Shown piece by piece: positions 27,996 to 42,500 of a DNA stretch of 64,000 bases (its first letter is position 1; each line of letters begins with the position of its first letter). A program made the position numbers and the translations under genes. Under the pieces are notes generated by a model. The model saw only the letters and a program-made list of their open reading frames with translations, searched no databases and was not told the DNA's origin. The stretch is from Apophysomyces variabilis (Eukaryota; Mucoromycota; Mucoromycetes; Mucorales; Mucoraceae): NCBI GenBank assembly GCA_002749535.1, contig MZZL01000106.1, positions 94,303-158,302 of the forward strand, given 5' to 3'.

Positions 27996-30753
27996 CTAGA
28001 AGGATTCATCCAAACTTTCTGATAGTAGCTGACATCGAATAAAAAGGCGGTCTTCCCAATCGGAGAGGGCATCTCCTGAAGGGTGTAATTCAAAGAATTG
28101 CTCCGTGCGTTGGATCCAGTCCCTCGCTTCAACTTGCCGTTTTTGCTGCTCTAACGGATCCTTGGCAGTCTTTCTTTGGAGACAACGTAATATTGCAATT
28201 TCATACATCGCATAAGGAACCACCCACGCACCCTCGATCTGGCCCTGCATGCTTTCGATCATTTCGTCCAGGAGCTGATCTGTCCGATCATACGATCCAA
28301 GCTCACGTAAAACTACAGCCAACAAAAGAAGAGCCACAGGTCGATGATGATGATAATGACGATGGTCCTGATCCTCAAGCTGATTTTGCATCGTTTCCAA
28401 GAACGGCCGGGGAAGCTGTGACAGACTATTTGACAAATATAAAAGTTCCCATACCGGATGGACATCCATGACGTGTTTCAGGTCCGTGCCTGTCAACGTG
28501 GTCGCCTTGGTATTGTGGTTGTGGTTCTGGTTGTTACCATGACCAGAGGAAGGACTGTTGGCCGCTTGTTGTTGTTTCATCGTCTTCTTTTTCTGTTCGG
28601 CAGCATGGATCCATCGTTGGACCTGACGTTCTGCAAACGCCTCGTTAGGACAAATCTTGGCACGGAGTTGCCGCTTTCGTTCCAACATGCGTGGTATTTG
28701 TAGAAATTCAAGTGCAGCCTTGTCTACTGCCCCATCCGCAAACATACAACAACTTGCAATGTAATGATAAAACACTGTGGATCGATTACTCATACTCTCC
28801 AATTGAAAAAATTGTTCTGCTGCATCGAACCAATGACCTAACATCATTTGGGTCCTATCCAATACCAAAAAAAAGTTAGGGACAATGAAAATAACTTAAT
28901 GCATCCTTTCTCTATCTCTTCCTTTTTTTTTTTTTTTTGACTATGCAGGAGGACATGGATGAATGGAATAAAAAAGAAAAGACTTACCACCCTATTTCAT
29001 ATATAGTGCATAACTGAAATTGGATTAATCCGCAGAGGGAATAGTTGTACTTTTTCTGCTCAATTGCGTCATGGGCCTGGCCGCTAATATCGTCCTCTTC
29101 ATCCTGTCTTGATCTTCTCCTTGCCTCCCGCAGTAAGCTTAAGCTTCGTTCGACCCTGCCTTCAATCTTGTCCATTTTGCCTTCGAGGAGTTTCCATAGA
29201 TTATTTGCAGGATAACTTGCTTTCAATTTTTCAAGCATAAGGTGTGCATCCTCCGTACGTAATCCAACCGGCAGTAGATCCGGATGGATAAACCAGGGTA
29301 GACTCGTATAATAGGATACAAGCGCCAGACCAGCCAGAGGCGTATGGATACCTTGGATCCGATGTGCCATTTTGAGTAAACGGATAGCAAATGCGCTGGA
29401 AGACCCAATGCCAAAGGTCTTCAGAATGCCACTAACTTAAAAGCATGGTCAGTTCTTGGACTGTATGAACTCATCGTCCTTGGATCTAAACACAATAATA
29501 TTGCACTCCTTTTCTTCTTATGTTTCATATCACTACTCCTTCTATCTTTTTCCCTTGATTTTTTGGCTCTCTTTTTCTTTCTCATTTTTTTCCTGTCTCC
29601 TGCCCACTACTTCTTTTCTTTTTTTTTTCTTACCTTTTGGTGGTAATAGCGAGAGGATTAGGCTGAACAGTCCAAGTCCGAGATAGACACCACCTTCAAC
29701 CATATCTTCGACACTGGATCTTCGTACTTTGAGACCAGCAGACCATGTCATAGATCGCCGCAACGTTTCTTGTCTGTCACCCTCATCAAGATGATGACGA
29801 CGCTGGCTAGCACTGCTATTTTTGTTGTTCCCTTTTCTCTCGTCTGACAGGCCAGATGGCAGGCGCGGGAGTTGATTTGCGTAGGCGGCGGTCGTGCGAC
29901 CTGTCATTGTCTGGAACATGTGTTCGTACATACGATAGACTTTACGTAATTTATACACTGCTTTCATCGAATCCATCCAGTTCTCTTTCAACAGTTCCAA
30001 TGTGACAGACATCACCATACAGCTCACCACCAGTAACCTGTACTGAAAGTCAAGCCTCTGGTCCACAAGATTACCAGCAGCTCCTCTGCCAACGCCTGCC
30101 TGTTTTCCTCCCTGCTGTTGCTGGCGATGTTGTTGCTGACGCTTTTTTGGAGGATCCGCCGAGGCCACTGTTTCTCGGCTACTCTGGCTGTCGGTGTCAT
30201 CCATCATATCATCATCATCGTCGTCCTCCTCATCGTCGTCGTTGTCGGCCCGATCACCATGATCGTCATCATCCTCCTTCTCTTTTCCTTTGCTATGTTG
30301 TTGGTGCTTTTTTGCGTAACGACGAGCCAGGTTTTCTGCATGTTGGATCTGGTCCAGGATCCCTTGCAGTTTGGCCGTGGCAAACCCATCCAACGTGGCT
30401 TCCACAAAGCCCAATAAAGCAAGCCCTGCAGCGTGGAAGGGTGACTCTTTGGAACGTTGTTCGAAAATAAATCGGGCCACCGGCACCTGATCATTAAAAA
30501 GTGCTTCCTAAACGTGGCATAGGAGGCAAGTATGAGTGTTTCGATTGCTATTCTAGCTAGCCTTCTTTTTTTTTTCTCTTCATACCAACCCATGATGCGC
30601 ATCGGCAATCCAAAGCTCGACTTGTTGCAACGTAGGTTGCATGTCTTTAGAAGAGATAGTCGAAGAAGAAGAGGATGAGGTACATGAGGCGCCACTACCA
30701 AAGCCTGCATATCTTAGTGTTGAGCTAGTTAATCTGCTTAGATGGCGAAACAT
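27996..30753 (-). CDS. IML2: IML2/TTC39 family protein
   Basis: IML2/TTC39 proteins are TPR-like helical proteins; yeast Iml2 acts in lipid-droplet and inclusion-body clearance. Four exons join in frame: 30753-30586, 30507-29634, 29435-28988 and 28854-27996, giving 782 aa. The N-terminal half carries the family pattern LALLGFVEATLDGF and, after an acidic Asp/Glu-rich insert (about residues 110-160), VEGGVYLGLGLFSLILSLLPPK and a GIGSS-containing helix. The C-terminal half has TPR-like helices such as WFDAAEQFFQLE and LRELGSYDRTDQLLDEM, interrupted by a His/Asn-rich loop (about residues 590-620). A Ser-rich N-terminal 50 residues may not all be translated, because a later Met (30600s) is possible. 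The symbol is by family, not proven orthology. Confidence 0.82.
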
Positions 30754-31722
30754 CAATAGGACATAAAAAGAAAGACAGAAGCTAGGAACAAGCAAGCAAA
30801 AGGGAAAAAAAAAGACAGCCTTTCTCTCATCTTAACCTAATTGAAATAACAAAAGGGGGACACTCTCCCTCCCCCAATAAGAGAGAGAGTGAGTTGAGTG
30901 AGAGGCTGACAGAGAAGGAAAAAAAAGGGGCTGAAGTTGAGGAAAAGGGTGAGCGAGAGAAAAAGAAATAGACAGATGATCCCAAGAAAAAAATAATCAT
31001 CTTATTACATAAAATAATCATTCGTATTATACAGTTAGATATGAACAAAGTTCAGATAGAGAAAGGCACGGTAGCACATTGATCTTTTGAGTTGCAAACT
31101 TTGTAAATAAGAGTTAAGGACGTTCCACGGAGAGTCATGATGGTAATAAACTCTATTTCCTTTTACCTTTCTTGATTAAAAAAGAATAACCATTTCTTTA
31201 ACCAAGCCAAACAATAACAACACCTAACATAAACCAACTTATAAAAGAAACGATACTCCCGATGTATGAAAAGGCTGGGATGAAAATTAAAAGTGATCCC
31301 CTTCCTGTCTCACCCTAGAAAACGCCATGCTTATAATAAGGAACTGTGAAATCCACTATGTTAACACGTTCCGTTGCCACTCTTGTCATGATATATCTTA
31401 CAAAGGAAAAATAAAATGATAGAACAAAAGGAGAACCACAAAAAAAAGAGGAGAAAAAAATCCTCCTTCTCACTATTTTTCTTTTTCCTTCTTTTCTTAC
31501 CTTCCCCTTAGGTATTTGACAAGATCGGTAACTTAAAAAAACGGGAATTTTTTTATATCCAGAGAATGTGGGTTAACTAGGATTCAACAATAAGAAGAAA
31601 CAAACAAAAAATAGTTATTATTATAAAAAAAAGACGTTCTACGTACAGTGTCATTTATACAAACAAAAGAGAGAACAAAGTAAGAGGGGAAACTTTCATT
31701 CTTATCAATGGGCTGCTATTGT
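30754..31722. other. IML2 promoter and RhoGEF 3' region
   Basis: This 0.97-kb region is rich in A, GA and T runs. It holds the IML2 promoter and the 3' UTR of the RhoGEF gene, both on the minus strand. No gene is supported. Confidence 0.5.
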
Positions 31723-34700
31723 CTACCGGCTTTTGTCTTTCAAGTTTGGCTGTCGTATAGCATGGAGCTTTCCTTTCCATCCTAGTCTTGACTGGGTTGT
31801 TGTTGTAGTAGCTGTGGTGGTGATAGACGCGGTAACGCTTGGTTTTGGGGAGGCGCAAGTCAAAGGAGGTGAATCGGTTCCTTCAACATACTTCAAGACG
31901 GCCTCTTCCAATGTTTGTGATTTGGCAGCTGTATCCCCTTTGATCCAGCGAAAAAGTGGACTTTTCGCTTTTGTCTTGGTGTTGTTGTTGTTACCAAAGC
32001 GCGGACTACTTTTCGATTTTTGGAGATCGGCAAATTCAAGAGGAGAATAGGAAGGTATCTAAAGGTAAAAAAAGGGGAAAAGTGCAGGGGAAAAATAAAA
32101 GAAGAGGGAACAGTCAGTTGTACGTGTCAAACAAAAAGAACACGCCTATGGGACCTCTATGCATTTTCTTTACCTTGCCAGTTGTTTGTTCAGGATGCGA
32201 TCCTATTGAATTACGTGTGTATTGTGTTGGTACAACAGGGTTGGGATTGCCCTGGTGATTCCGAGATTTAAGCTTTTGTAGCATCTTGTCAACGAAGGCG
32301 CTTTTAATGCTGGATTTCAGTGGCCCAACACTAATCGAGTAATTTGAGATCGTCCTATCCATTCCAGAAAAGATACTGGCCGAAGAAGAAATAGGTGAGG
32401 ATGCTCTAAAACGACGACAACCTTGGTTATCCGATGAACGAGCGCGGCCATCAGCACAACTACTCATCGGGGTTCCAGCATACGTAGTGCTCATCATAGA
32501 AATGCTGCCGCCACGATGGTTGGTACTACTACTGCTACTACGTTGATCTGCAAAGTCTTCTTCATTCACAGAACGTTCGGTAGCTGATAGCGAACATTTA
32601 AAAGAATCACTAGGTCGTCGACTTTTAGAGGAAGACCGTAGGTGACTGATCTGAGAAGGTGTGCGGGATGTTCCTCGTATACGGAACGGACTATTATCAT
32701 CAACTGAACTAGCAGAACTGACTGTGGACTGAACATCACATTCCACACGTCCCTGACGTAACTGACCGGCATCGCTCGTTCGTCGGAGCGAGATGACGGA
32801 GAAGCTAGAGGCAGACGATCGCATGAAAGGTGCTGATTTCCGTTTCCGAAGGTCCACTTGTGGGCTGTTATTGTTATTGGCAATATCTTTTTCACGCATA
32901 TACCACGCTCGTGAGGACAAATAATCTTGTGTGCAGACGTCCCGCAATTTGTGATCAGCAGCCATGCGCAGCGTGTGATGGTGATTATTCTTAATTTGAA
33001 ACGACATTTTGCCAATCATATTGCCAGCATTACTACTACCACTACCACTACTGTTCGTCATGGCGCTTGTCGCTAGAAGGTCGAGTGAATTGGGCCGTCT
33101 ACGCGTTTGTCCAATAAAATCTAGTGTGGATGGCTTTAGATAAGTTTCTGAATGGTTTCTGCTTTTCCGCAGGATGTCTTTTTTGCTAGATTTGGCAGAA
33201 TCAACCGAATAGCGTTTCTTTACAGCTGCTGGCCGCGTGCTTTTTGGTTTGCTCGTAGGGGGAGCTGGTGAAGAAGGAAATGGAGGACTTTCTTCGGTAG
33301 CTTGTCCAAGATGATCAATGGACACTGACCGCCGCAGAACAGCATGATGAGATGAATTGTTGAACGGCGTACTTCCGGAAATAGTCATATCAAGAATATT
33401 GGTAAAAGATCTTGATAAACGGATATAGGGTTGCTGAGGATGGGATATTTTCGTCGTGACACCAGCAAGCGAAGATACAATAAGATTCTCAGCATTGGGT
33501 AAACATGACGGGTTCTGCTGTTTGTTTTTCGCGTTCTCAATCGTATGTTTGAATTTTTGAACCCATAACTGTTTTTCCTGAGGACAAGTCGCGCTGAAGG
33601 CAAATGTATGCTTTTTGCATCGAACAATAAATGAATTTTCACGTTGACCTAATAAAAAAGACACGAAATGAAAAAGGTCCGTTTATAGTATCATCCACTA
33701 AGCACAAAGGTGCAATGAAAAGAAAAATACCTTCAATATCGAGTAGATCCTCAAACTCTGCTTGATCCAGAGGAAACCAGTGTTTTGGCTCGTAATTAGT
33801 TGCTTTCTTTGGTCTCACCAGAATAAGATAGGTTGGGAAGACAAAGCAGCCAAGATATCTTGGCTTAGCGACACTTTGACCAAGAGCGGTGTAGGTCACT
33901 TCGAGGGCACCGGCAATGACTAGGTTCCCTAGATTGGACACATGGTTCTTGCTAATTCGCCAGTCACCGTCCAGTCGTTTGACGAAGCGCTCTGTCCTTT
34001 CGATCACGTCTCTTTCATGCTTTCGGCGATCTATCTCTGATACGATTTGTTTCATGATTTCCAAAGCTTTGTTCAGCGGGCCCTGCTCAGCAGCACCGAC
34101 TGCTGTGTATCGAATGATCTCTTTGATGAGTAGCTGATATCGACATATCCGTTGTACTGGCTTTTCTTTACCGTATAAGTATGGGGTCGCCTGGAAGAAG
34201 GTACATAAAGAAAAAAGAAAACAAGGAATCTCACCTTGATGAGGTAGTCGTCAAAATGCAATCGTTTGGCTGTCATTAGTGGTTCCACCAGAAAGGGTGA
34301 TTCGTTGGCACTATCCATAATTGCACAGTCCTTCAGAAAGCAAGCCCAATCTGGTCTTGTTCTGTATTCAGAACAGAGATACCAGGCCTCCGAATGGTGG
34401 TCACAGTAATGTGTATAAAGCATAAACTCAGGGCCCTGCAAACCGAAAAAAAGAACAAAATGCTCGTTGAATTCTCTTTTCCTTTTACATCGCCGCATTT
34501 CTTCTAAGTTTCTAAATTTCTGACGCTTACCATATCCAGGAACACATTGGCAATATGCAAACTTTGATTGCTGCCTGGTGCAGCTTTTTCCAAGGCATCC
34601 AGGAATCGTCTGTGCAGGGCAAGAATGTCACTTGCGTTCCGAATAATAATGGATTTATGTTTCTGCGGTATCCAATCTTGCAATAGAAGTGCCTCAAAGC

Positions 34701-35079
34701 ATACCTATGGAAGTAAAAGAGTGATGAAAACAAAAGAATAACAAAGGTAAGCCATGGGCGCTGCTTTCTTCACAGTTGAAGTCCCTATCTGATCTTCTTT
34801 TTTTTCGTTTACCTCCACCAAATGTATAAGATCATTGACGTAATCACGTTCTGTTTGCAAGAGTTCATTGATCGCATGCAGTCTACGCAGGGATTGCTTA
34901 GGTTGTCTGTATTCACTATCTACTCCTGTGGTTGACATTGATGGGTCTTCTGCCGGTCTGCTGATCTGATCCACAGGTGTAGTGCAGTTGGTGGATGCAG
35001 AGGATTGTCGACCATCGACCGATGTACAGCTGCAGAAAGAACATTCTGATGCACCAGGCGATTGGGGTTGTTGTTCCAT
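31723..35079 (-). CDS. Dbl-type Rho guanine-nucleotide exchange factor (DH-PH)
   Basis: RhoGEFs switch on Rho/Cdc42 GTPases for polarity and wall synthesis. Six exons join in frame: 35079-34813, 34704-34531, 34435-34235, 34190-33731, 33648-32174 and 32058-31723, giving 970 aa. The first 60 residues are Ser/Thr/Pro-rich. The DH domain (about 63-260) shows RRLHAINELLQTERDYVNDL (conserved region 1), VNDL..LQDW and the CR3 helix KEKPVQRICRYQLLIKEII. A PH domain follows (about 275-415), including RYLGCFVFPTYLILV and SFIVRCKKHTFAFSA. The long C-terminal tail is Ser/Arg-rich with many basic-Ser motifs (RRPSDSFK, KSRRPS) suited to kinase control. It ends with a poly-Thr run and KDKSR. The first ATG used is 35079; the frame extends upstream without another ATG. 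The target GTPase is unknown. Confidence 0.9.
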
Positions 35080-38043
35080 ACTCGGCACAAAGGAGCAGGT
35101 TGACAACAAAGAGATGCAAGACAACTAGTGATAAAAGTCCATAGTAAACCATAAGCGTGCAATGGTATATAAGGTAAATGAGGACATTGAGACGTAAGAT
35201 TAGCTTTCCTTAGCAAAGAAAGTTCTTTTTTTTTCAAAGCGATTCCATATTTACATTTATATATTCTTTTTGCTTTTTCCCCTTGTTTCTTCCAATACAC
35301 ACGCTGTCTTCCCTTTTTGTTACAAAAAGAAGAAAATCAAACTTACGAGATGAGGTAAAGAGATAGATATTTAGAGTTCTGCTATGCAAGCCTCGTGTTC
35401 CTTTTTGTATGTATGTGTAACAATTTAATGTAGCTCAGCTTGAAGGAGAGAGAACACAAGAAAGCAATGACAAAGGAATGACAAGACAAAACTGATTCAG
35501 AATGGAATCAGAAAAGGCATGAAAGAGTAATGAAAACGATAAAAAGTGATTTTACCCTAAGGTTTTGTTCTCCTTCTTTAGAATGTAAGAAAAAAAGAGA
35601 TTGGGAATTGATTTTGATATGTAAACAGGAAGGGAAAAGAGAGAAAGAAAGAGGGAAACAGGGATCGACCTATGTATCCCTATGTTTTCAGTATGAACGC
35701 GCGAATTGGTTGTGTGTGTATGTGTGCGTGTGTGGCAAGTAAGGGCCAATCCTTTTTTGCCCTTGTCCAAACCCCCTTTTTCCTTTGACCAGTCTAGTCC
35801 TTCTCGTTTACCTCTTTCTCTTTTGCTCTGTTTCCTCCTTATTTCCTCCCCCATTCCTTAGCTGGCCATTTCATGCTGCTGATCGCCCTTTGACGATTGA
35901 ACGCTTCGGACATCGAATTTATCCCTGATAGATTCCCCTTTCTGCGGACTAGTATGGCTTGAGCCACATCCAAACTGCTTGACAGCAACGTGTAATATAA
36001 AAATAAACTTAGAAAACAAAAAGAAATAGCGCCATTTCCTATGTAGAACAATAGAAACATTTTATATACATCCTTCCTTCTGTTCTCTTCTTTCAATCTC
36101 TGTCTCTCTATTTTCTCCTTGTCCCCCCTATCTGAAACCGGTCCGTTTTCACATCGTTGTGCAGCCCAGTGCCCTACATTGGGATTACATAGATATATAC
36201 AAACACCAAAAAGCTAACAGACTATATCTCAATAATCTTATTGAAACGACTGTCTCGTCTATATAACAAGACTTTATTCAATATAAGACCTTTGCTTTTC
36301 CAAGTGGTTTGTTACAATGCATTTAGCGCGATAGGATCGATCTGTTGGTTGAATCATTTTTATTGTTTCAGCTATTTCTCTCTAGACAGGCCTATCATTA
36401 GCCCCTTGAAAAAAAAAAGGAAAATCTACCTTCCATTGCTGAGTACGAAAGAAGCAAAATAGAACATAGTGAATCGCTCCTGGGTCAATCAGATCGATTG
36501 GTGATATTGTTAAAACAAAGAGATTTGCATTATATCATCATCGACCAAAGCCCAAGTCATCCGAGAGACTAAAAGAAAACAAAACAAAACATAGCGTGAT
36601 AGAGAATTGTGCTGTATCCCTCTCTTTTTCCATAACTTAATTCGTGACCTGACTATCGAAGGGAAAGGACAGGTTTCATATATCACTGTATGTCTTAGCA
36701 CTTTGGCCTCACTGTCATCAACAACCAAGCCTTGGGCCCCTTTTGGGCTCCCCTCATTCCCCACATATTACATTTTAAATCAAATAGTCAATATCTCCTA
36801 AACGACGAAAAATTTTTGGCGGCAAAAAGAGAAAAGAAATAAAATAAACTTGGTTCTGCCAACACTACCTCGAGTTGTTTATCCTCTCAACAGTTTCCAA
36901 GCATCCTTGGCCATTTGTTTTGATCAACCCTTTCTTGATCAAAACATTTCACGATTACAATTCCCGATCCAACCGCATAAGCCCAGAATATATTTGTGTT
37001 ATGTTTTCAATAGATAGAAACAAGTTTAAGTATTGGAGGCGGTCTAAAGTCTGTTTTCTGACTTTGCATTTTGGGTGATATAAGTTCGCGCCTAGATAGA
37101 CAGTAAGCATCCTTTAATGGGGATTTTTTCACTTCACCCAGCACTGCAAATATCTCATATAAATTATGTTTTTAGTAGCAACACAAAAGGAATAGCCCGT
37201 CATCAGAAGCACAAAACGATTGTGGAGTGCATGGGTATAAGCTTGCTTATGTGTATTTCTCAGATCGAGGAGGCATATTGAAGGTCCGATGCTGGTGACA
37301 CTATGCATGACAGGTTCAATGAGAATCCCAAAAAAAATTGCAACCATCAACAGCCATTGGCAACTGTCTGATAAGATGGTAAGTAAGACAGATCTGGCTA
37401 ACAAAAGCCAGAGGAATCGGAAATAATTTAGACTGGACTTATTTCCTGTAAAACATTCATCTAGTTCTTTAGTCTTCCCCTTTGATGCTAGTCCCTCGCT
37501 ACCTCGTTGCCATTGGCAACGGAATTAGCTCTTATCCATTGCAACAACAAATAAAATGGGTTTCCGTGTATCAATGCAAAGAATCAGTTGGTGATCTTTC
37601 GTGGTCCGCGTGCGGCTTGGTGTTATGAGGGCAATGTTCTTTTATTTCATTCAATAAGAAAGAAAAACATAGAGACATGTGAAAGTAAACTAGAGATGAC
37701 CTGAGCTACTTTAGCAGAGAGAGAGAGATAAGAGAGAGAAAGAGAGACAAAAAATGCATCCTGTTATGGGAAAATATGATCCCTTTTTTTGGGGTATGAA
37801 CAAGCAACCTTTCAGCGTGCGTACGAGGTCCATGATCATATGACTCTAGTCAGTAAGCCAAAAGAATTTGGGGTTTCATTTGAAGAAAGAAAGGCGTGCG
37901 AAGTAAAATAAAGAAAAAGCAGATAAGCGAGTCATATATATTACTACTTCTTACTTTCTTTCTCTCTCTCTTTTACACTTCTCGTTTCCTTCCTTGCTTG
38001 TTTGTTCTTGTTTAGATTTATGTATCTTCTTAATTTTTTTTCC
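35080..38043. other. 3-kb divergent intergenic region (RhoGEF / esterase)
   Basis: This is the longest gene-free stretch outside the relic zone and 39.4-43.2 kb. It separates the divergent RhoGEF and esterase starts. Several open frames of 60-100 codons occur on both strands without family motifs. Simple repeats include a GT-rich run near 35710-35735 and GA-rich DNA near 37715-37750. It probably holds long upstream control regions and 5' UTRs. Nothing more can be supported. Confidence 0.4.
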
Positions 38044-39440
38044 ATGGACAGTATTCGAGCCTTCCTTAAACGCGCACCAGCCATCCTTGTTCTCCACACA
38101 CTACGGACCATTTTTTCAATGCCGCCACTAGCGGCACGTTTACTGATTGCCGGTTTCACAGCGCCCACTCAATCACAACAACGATGGATCAAACATGTCG
38201 ATACAGATATATGGAAAGGAGCTTATATTGCTCACGATATCAATGAATGTAGCGATGCTGAAGCCATCCGACGCGTTCAAAATGCCGACTTGGTGATATT
38301 TGAAGTCCATGGTAAAAATACAAGAAAGTTTTTTTTTTTTTCGTGGCAAATCCTTTGATTTGACAAACATTCTCATGTTTTTTTTATAAAGGTGGCGGTT
38401 TTATTGCGGGCCATTGTACCGTTTTCATGGATGTATTTGTTCGTTGGCTTGAATTACTCAAGAAAAAACATAATATCAATGCGGTGATCATGTCAATTGA
38501 GTATGGTAAGGACCCAAAGCAACAAAGAAAAGAAAAGAAAAAGAGGTTACCGGGTTGTATCTGTGCAGAGAGACAAAAGTTGCGGGAATGCCATGGGATA
38601 ATCCTAAAAGCTGGGCATTGATTTGTTTTCGTTTATTTCTTAGGTCTGGCACCACAAGTTAAATACCCTGTTCCTGTCCTTGAGTGTGTTAGAGCCTATG
38701 AATACCTTACCACAACACTGAAGGTACCCGGGAATCGAATTCTTATTTCTGGCGATTCCGCTGGCGGCGCTCTCTGTTTGGAAACGCTCGTACGGTTTTA
38801 TGCTCCCGGTATTCTCGTCGATCATGATGCGCCACGAGAGAATTTTACGGTCGATTTACCTGCTGGGATGGTGCTCGTGTCCCCTCTCGTGTCGGGTGAA
38901 GTATCGGAATGGCGCTGGGACGCATCAGCCGACATGGTCACACCTATGCTGGCCCAGCGTGTCCTCAAAGATTACCTGGACCTCCCTAATGTGAATCCAG
39001 ATGACTTACCCATCCTGCGGCTGCGGAACATCAGTAAAGATTATCATCGATTCGCCCCTAGAAACCTCGTTATCTTTGTCGGAGAGAGAGAGGTCATGCG
39101 CGACGATATCCTGAATCTAGCGAATAACGTCAAAACACAGGGAACCATGAATGTGGAGATCTGCAGGGAGGACTATCCTCACGATTGGTTCCTCATCCGG
39201 GAGATCGTACCGCTTAAAGACAAACCGATGCTAGATCGGTACGACCATTTCATTGCGGACTTCGCCGCAAGAGTCATAGAAGAAGCACGCGCAGACCAGG
39301 AGAAGGAAGGCAGGGAGCTTTGTCAATCCAATGACGATGATGTGATCGAAACATTATCCCTGGAAATGGATCCAAAACAAACGACCGCCATTGCTTCCGT
39401 TCAAGTGTCATCCACGACGACGACGATGCTGGCTGTCTAA
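38044..39440 (+). CDS. HSL-type alpha/beta-hydrolase (esterase/lipase)
   Basis: This is a hormone-sensitive-lipase-family carboxylesterase that hydrolyses short acyl esters. Three exons keep frame: 38044-38311, 38392-38505 and 38644-39440, giving 392 aa. The oxyanion motif HGGGF is split by the first intron, and the nucleophile elbow is GDSAGG. The acid and His are expected in the C-terminal part (VGEREVMRDD and YDHFIADF). ATFYA-like hydrophobic residues at the N-terminus (PAILVLHTLRTIFSMPPLAARLL) suggest membrane association. The C-terminal 50 residues are Glu/Asp- and Thr-rich and lie beyond the hydrolase fold. An ATG at 38020 is an alternative start 8 codons earlier; 38044 has the better context (tccATGG). 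The substrate is unknown. Confidence 0.85.
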
Positions 39441-39529
39441 ACTAATAAAAAATTCGAAAAAAAAATAGCAACGAAACTTTGGCTCTCTACTTCCACGCAT
39501 TAATGCATAGGTGGCCTATGTGTCGCATG

Positions 39530-39573
<44 letters not shown>

Positions 39574-42500
39574 CGTATATACATCTCTCTGTTCTTATGT
39601 TCTTTTTATATTGCTTTTTGTTCGTTTACTTTTTTTCGTTTCCTTCAACTATAACCATTCACAGCATCCTGGCAAGCTACTGACAATGTGAATCAGAAGT
39701 ATGAATGCGTGCTAGGTTCTTTACGGAAAGTCACTCTAACGCATAGTTAAGCAAGGAAGCGGATTTCTTAAATCAAGATTGATGCTATCCTTTAACAGCA
39801 TGCGATCAATTTATTTACAAAGGAGCAAGGAACGGAAAAGAAGGTTGATGCGTTCCTTCCTTTGTGCATTGTTTTTGACCTAAGTATCTAATGCTATTTC
39901 ACACAATGCAGCCTAAGTTACAGATGCGCTTTGATATATTCACGGAAAATGTACTTTGGCTAACGTTGGTATATGTGCTCCATTCGTGAATGGTTTCTAT
40001 GCATAATAAGTATGACAGTAAATGATTGAAACATAGACGCGTAGTAAGTGTATCTAACAACGGAATAACTGGCTTGCGAAGAATCATCTACGTATTGCAT
40101 ACGTATCGTAGCTGATCTATGCATCCGACCAAACTCTGTGTTGACACGGATCGGCAAAGCAATGAATCCAATGCCTACTCTACATATCTGACAATGTATC
40201 AATATAAATGACTATTGCACAACGATGTAGTTTAGTAGAGTTATACATGCAAAGAAAATAATAAGATGAGTGGTAATCAGGTTTATATCTTGAGCGGTAA
40301 TTTTTGATGAATTGCTTGATCCTACCCTATCATGAACCTAGTGCGTCTTGTAAAAGATTGTCAATAGGTTTGATATAGCCTAGCAAGCTATAGTGGAGGG
40401 ACAGATGTACGCAAAACTTTTTGCAGGAACTCGGATGTGTAAAGGGAACTTAGCTACATAGAAATACCGCATTTATGAATATAGATATCGTTTTGGAGAC
40501 TTGTTTTGAGCAAGTCTTGTTAATGAATGAAAATTATGTCCATCCAAAACTTTGCCTAGTACTTCTCAAAGAGACAATGTCTTTTGAGCAACGTATACCG
40601 GAGTTTTAAGAGGAGAATTGGCATCTTGCCAAACAACAGGAGAGTTCGTGTAGGGTCAGTAAGAGCACAAAAACCGTCGCTGATTTCTGGTGCCAGAGAT
40701 CGGAGGAATTCCAGCCTGGTTTGCTGTCGATAATGCACCTCAATCGTACCTAAGACACGCAAAGGTACGTAGAGGATTTTCATCTCACTAAAGTTAGCAA
40801 GAAAAAAGATAAAATAGATACGGATCGTGGATCATTCATTGTCTCTTTTCTGCTGCATCTCTTTCTCTAGAGCACTAGCCATACCATCGCTATAATGCGA
40901 TCATCAACGGAATACATCATCTTGCGGAGTCCAATAATATCACGATCCATGCCGCTGTCTTCTATTTGGAAACAACAAGGTGTACAAGCCGGCAATTGGT
41001 TCTTAGTAGATTAGCTGTCAAAATAAATAAATAATAAAATAGGAAACAGCAAGGGTAGCAATCACTCTTGTGCTTTAGTAAAGATTGTTATAGCATCCTA
41101 CATATGGTGTTTTTATCTTTTTAAAAGTAATCTATCTCCAGGTACTGAACCAGATCTTGTAGTCAACGGGAAAAAAGTTGTCCATCGCGATTCAGAACGC
41201 TAAACCACCATGACATTGATCACCTTGGTTCCGTTACCATAGCTTTCCTCTGTTTTTCTTTCCTTTATTTTTCATCTGTTTATCGCGATTTGTCGGAGAT
41301 CTCACTACTGCGTTGGATCGGAATGCGCGAACATTGCTGAAAAAATGTGGGCAGGCTGTACTCAATGTTTGAAATAGAATGGTGTAACTCCAATCTTTTA
41401 GAACCCGTTCTTTCTGCATGCCAATCCAACTCATCTTGTCCATCAGGTTTGTTGTGTGTCTGTTTTTCTTTTCCTTTATTGTAATAAAATAAGGTTCATC
41501 ATTTCGGATGTCGTTTCATTCTAAGGTAAAAGTTGGACAGGAAAAAAAAAGTTCAGGCGTTTTGTGAATCCCAAGTTGCGTGTCGCAATGAGGTGATACA
41601 TTCTAATGATTGGGGACGATGAAAGAAAAGAGACCTTTTTGCTTTTTTCTTTTTTTATCTAATAAAGCCAGTTCCTTATTATTTTCAGGAAAATGATGTC
41701 AAACCTTTGCATTGGAATAAATCATGACTACTCCAATTTGACAAGGCTGGTTTTCAATAGGTAGGTTGGAAGTCCAAGTGCAAACACAGACTTTTTTTTT
41801 TTGCGGTCGGGAGACACCAAACCAAACAACAGCGGACTTGAAGTTGCAGTTCAGAATGTACAGGGGGATCCAAGAAAACGGTTGGCTTATCCAATTTTTG
41901 ACGGATATAAACAGGACTCTCAGAAGCCTGAGGTTGTGAATTCTTCCTCTTTTACGTTTTTCTGGTTTTTCTTTCTTCCATTTTCCTTTATCTAACTTAG
42001 AAAAGGGAGGAAAGAGAGAGGAGAGAGAAAGAGAACTAAGGTTGTCTGTGAAGTAACATACCACATGGGACCAAACTCTCTTTTTTTTTTGGTCCTACCA
42101 CATAATAAATTCACCGACGTTGAGTTCTTTGGTCCTTTCAAAACATCTCTTTGACCTCTTTTCTTCCCCTTTTCTGTCGTATTGCTATCCTCACGATATA
42201 CCCTTTTCTCTCAATAGCCTTCATGCATTTTGGATTCCCGTCAACCATTTACTGGACTGGCTGCCGCGGCTGCCTTTTGACTCTGGTATTGGACTTCAGG
42301 TAAAAAAAGAAAGATAAATAAATGAATAGAGAGATCACGCCTCACTTGCTGGAAAGAAAAAGAAGAAAAACGCGATCTTCAGATAAATATCCCCCGCTGC
42401 GTGTTTCTTTTTCTGTTCTTTTCTTTTTCTAACTGATTGAACTCCATTTTTTTATAGCAGACGTTTTAGAGAACTGACCAGATCGTATGTTGGCGGTTGC

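Noticed and set aside
30118..30470. Plus-strand frames opposite the IML2 gene
   Set aside because: They mirror the acidic and Gln-rich low-complexity part of the well-supported minus-strand exon.
32566..33015. Second minus-strand frame inside the RhoGEF tail
   Set aside because: It overlaps the long Ser/Arg-rich exon in another frame, has no domain, and the RhoGEF exon phases are consistent.
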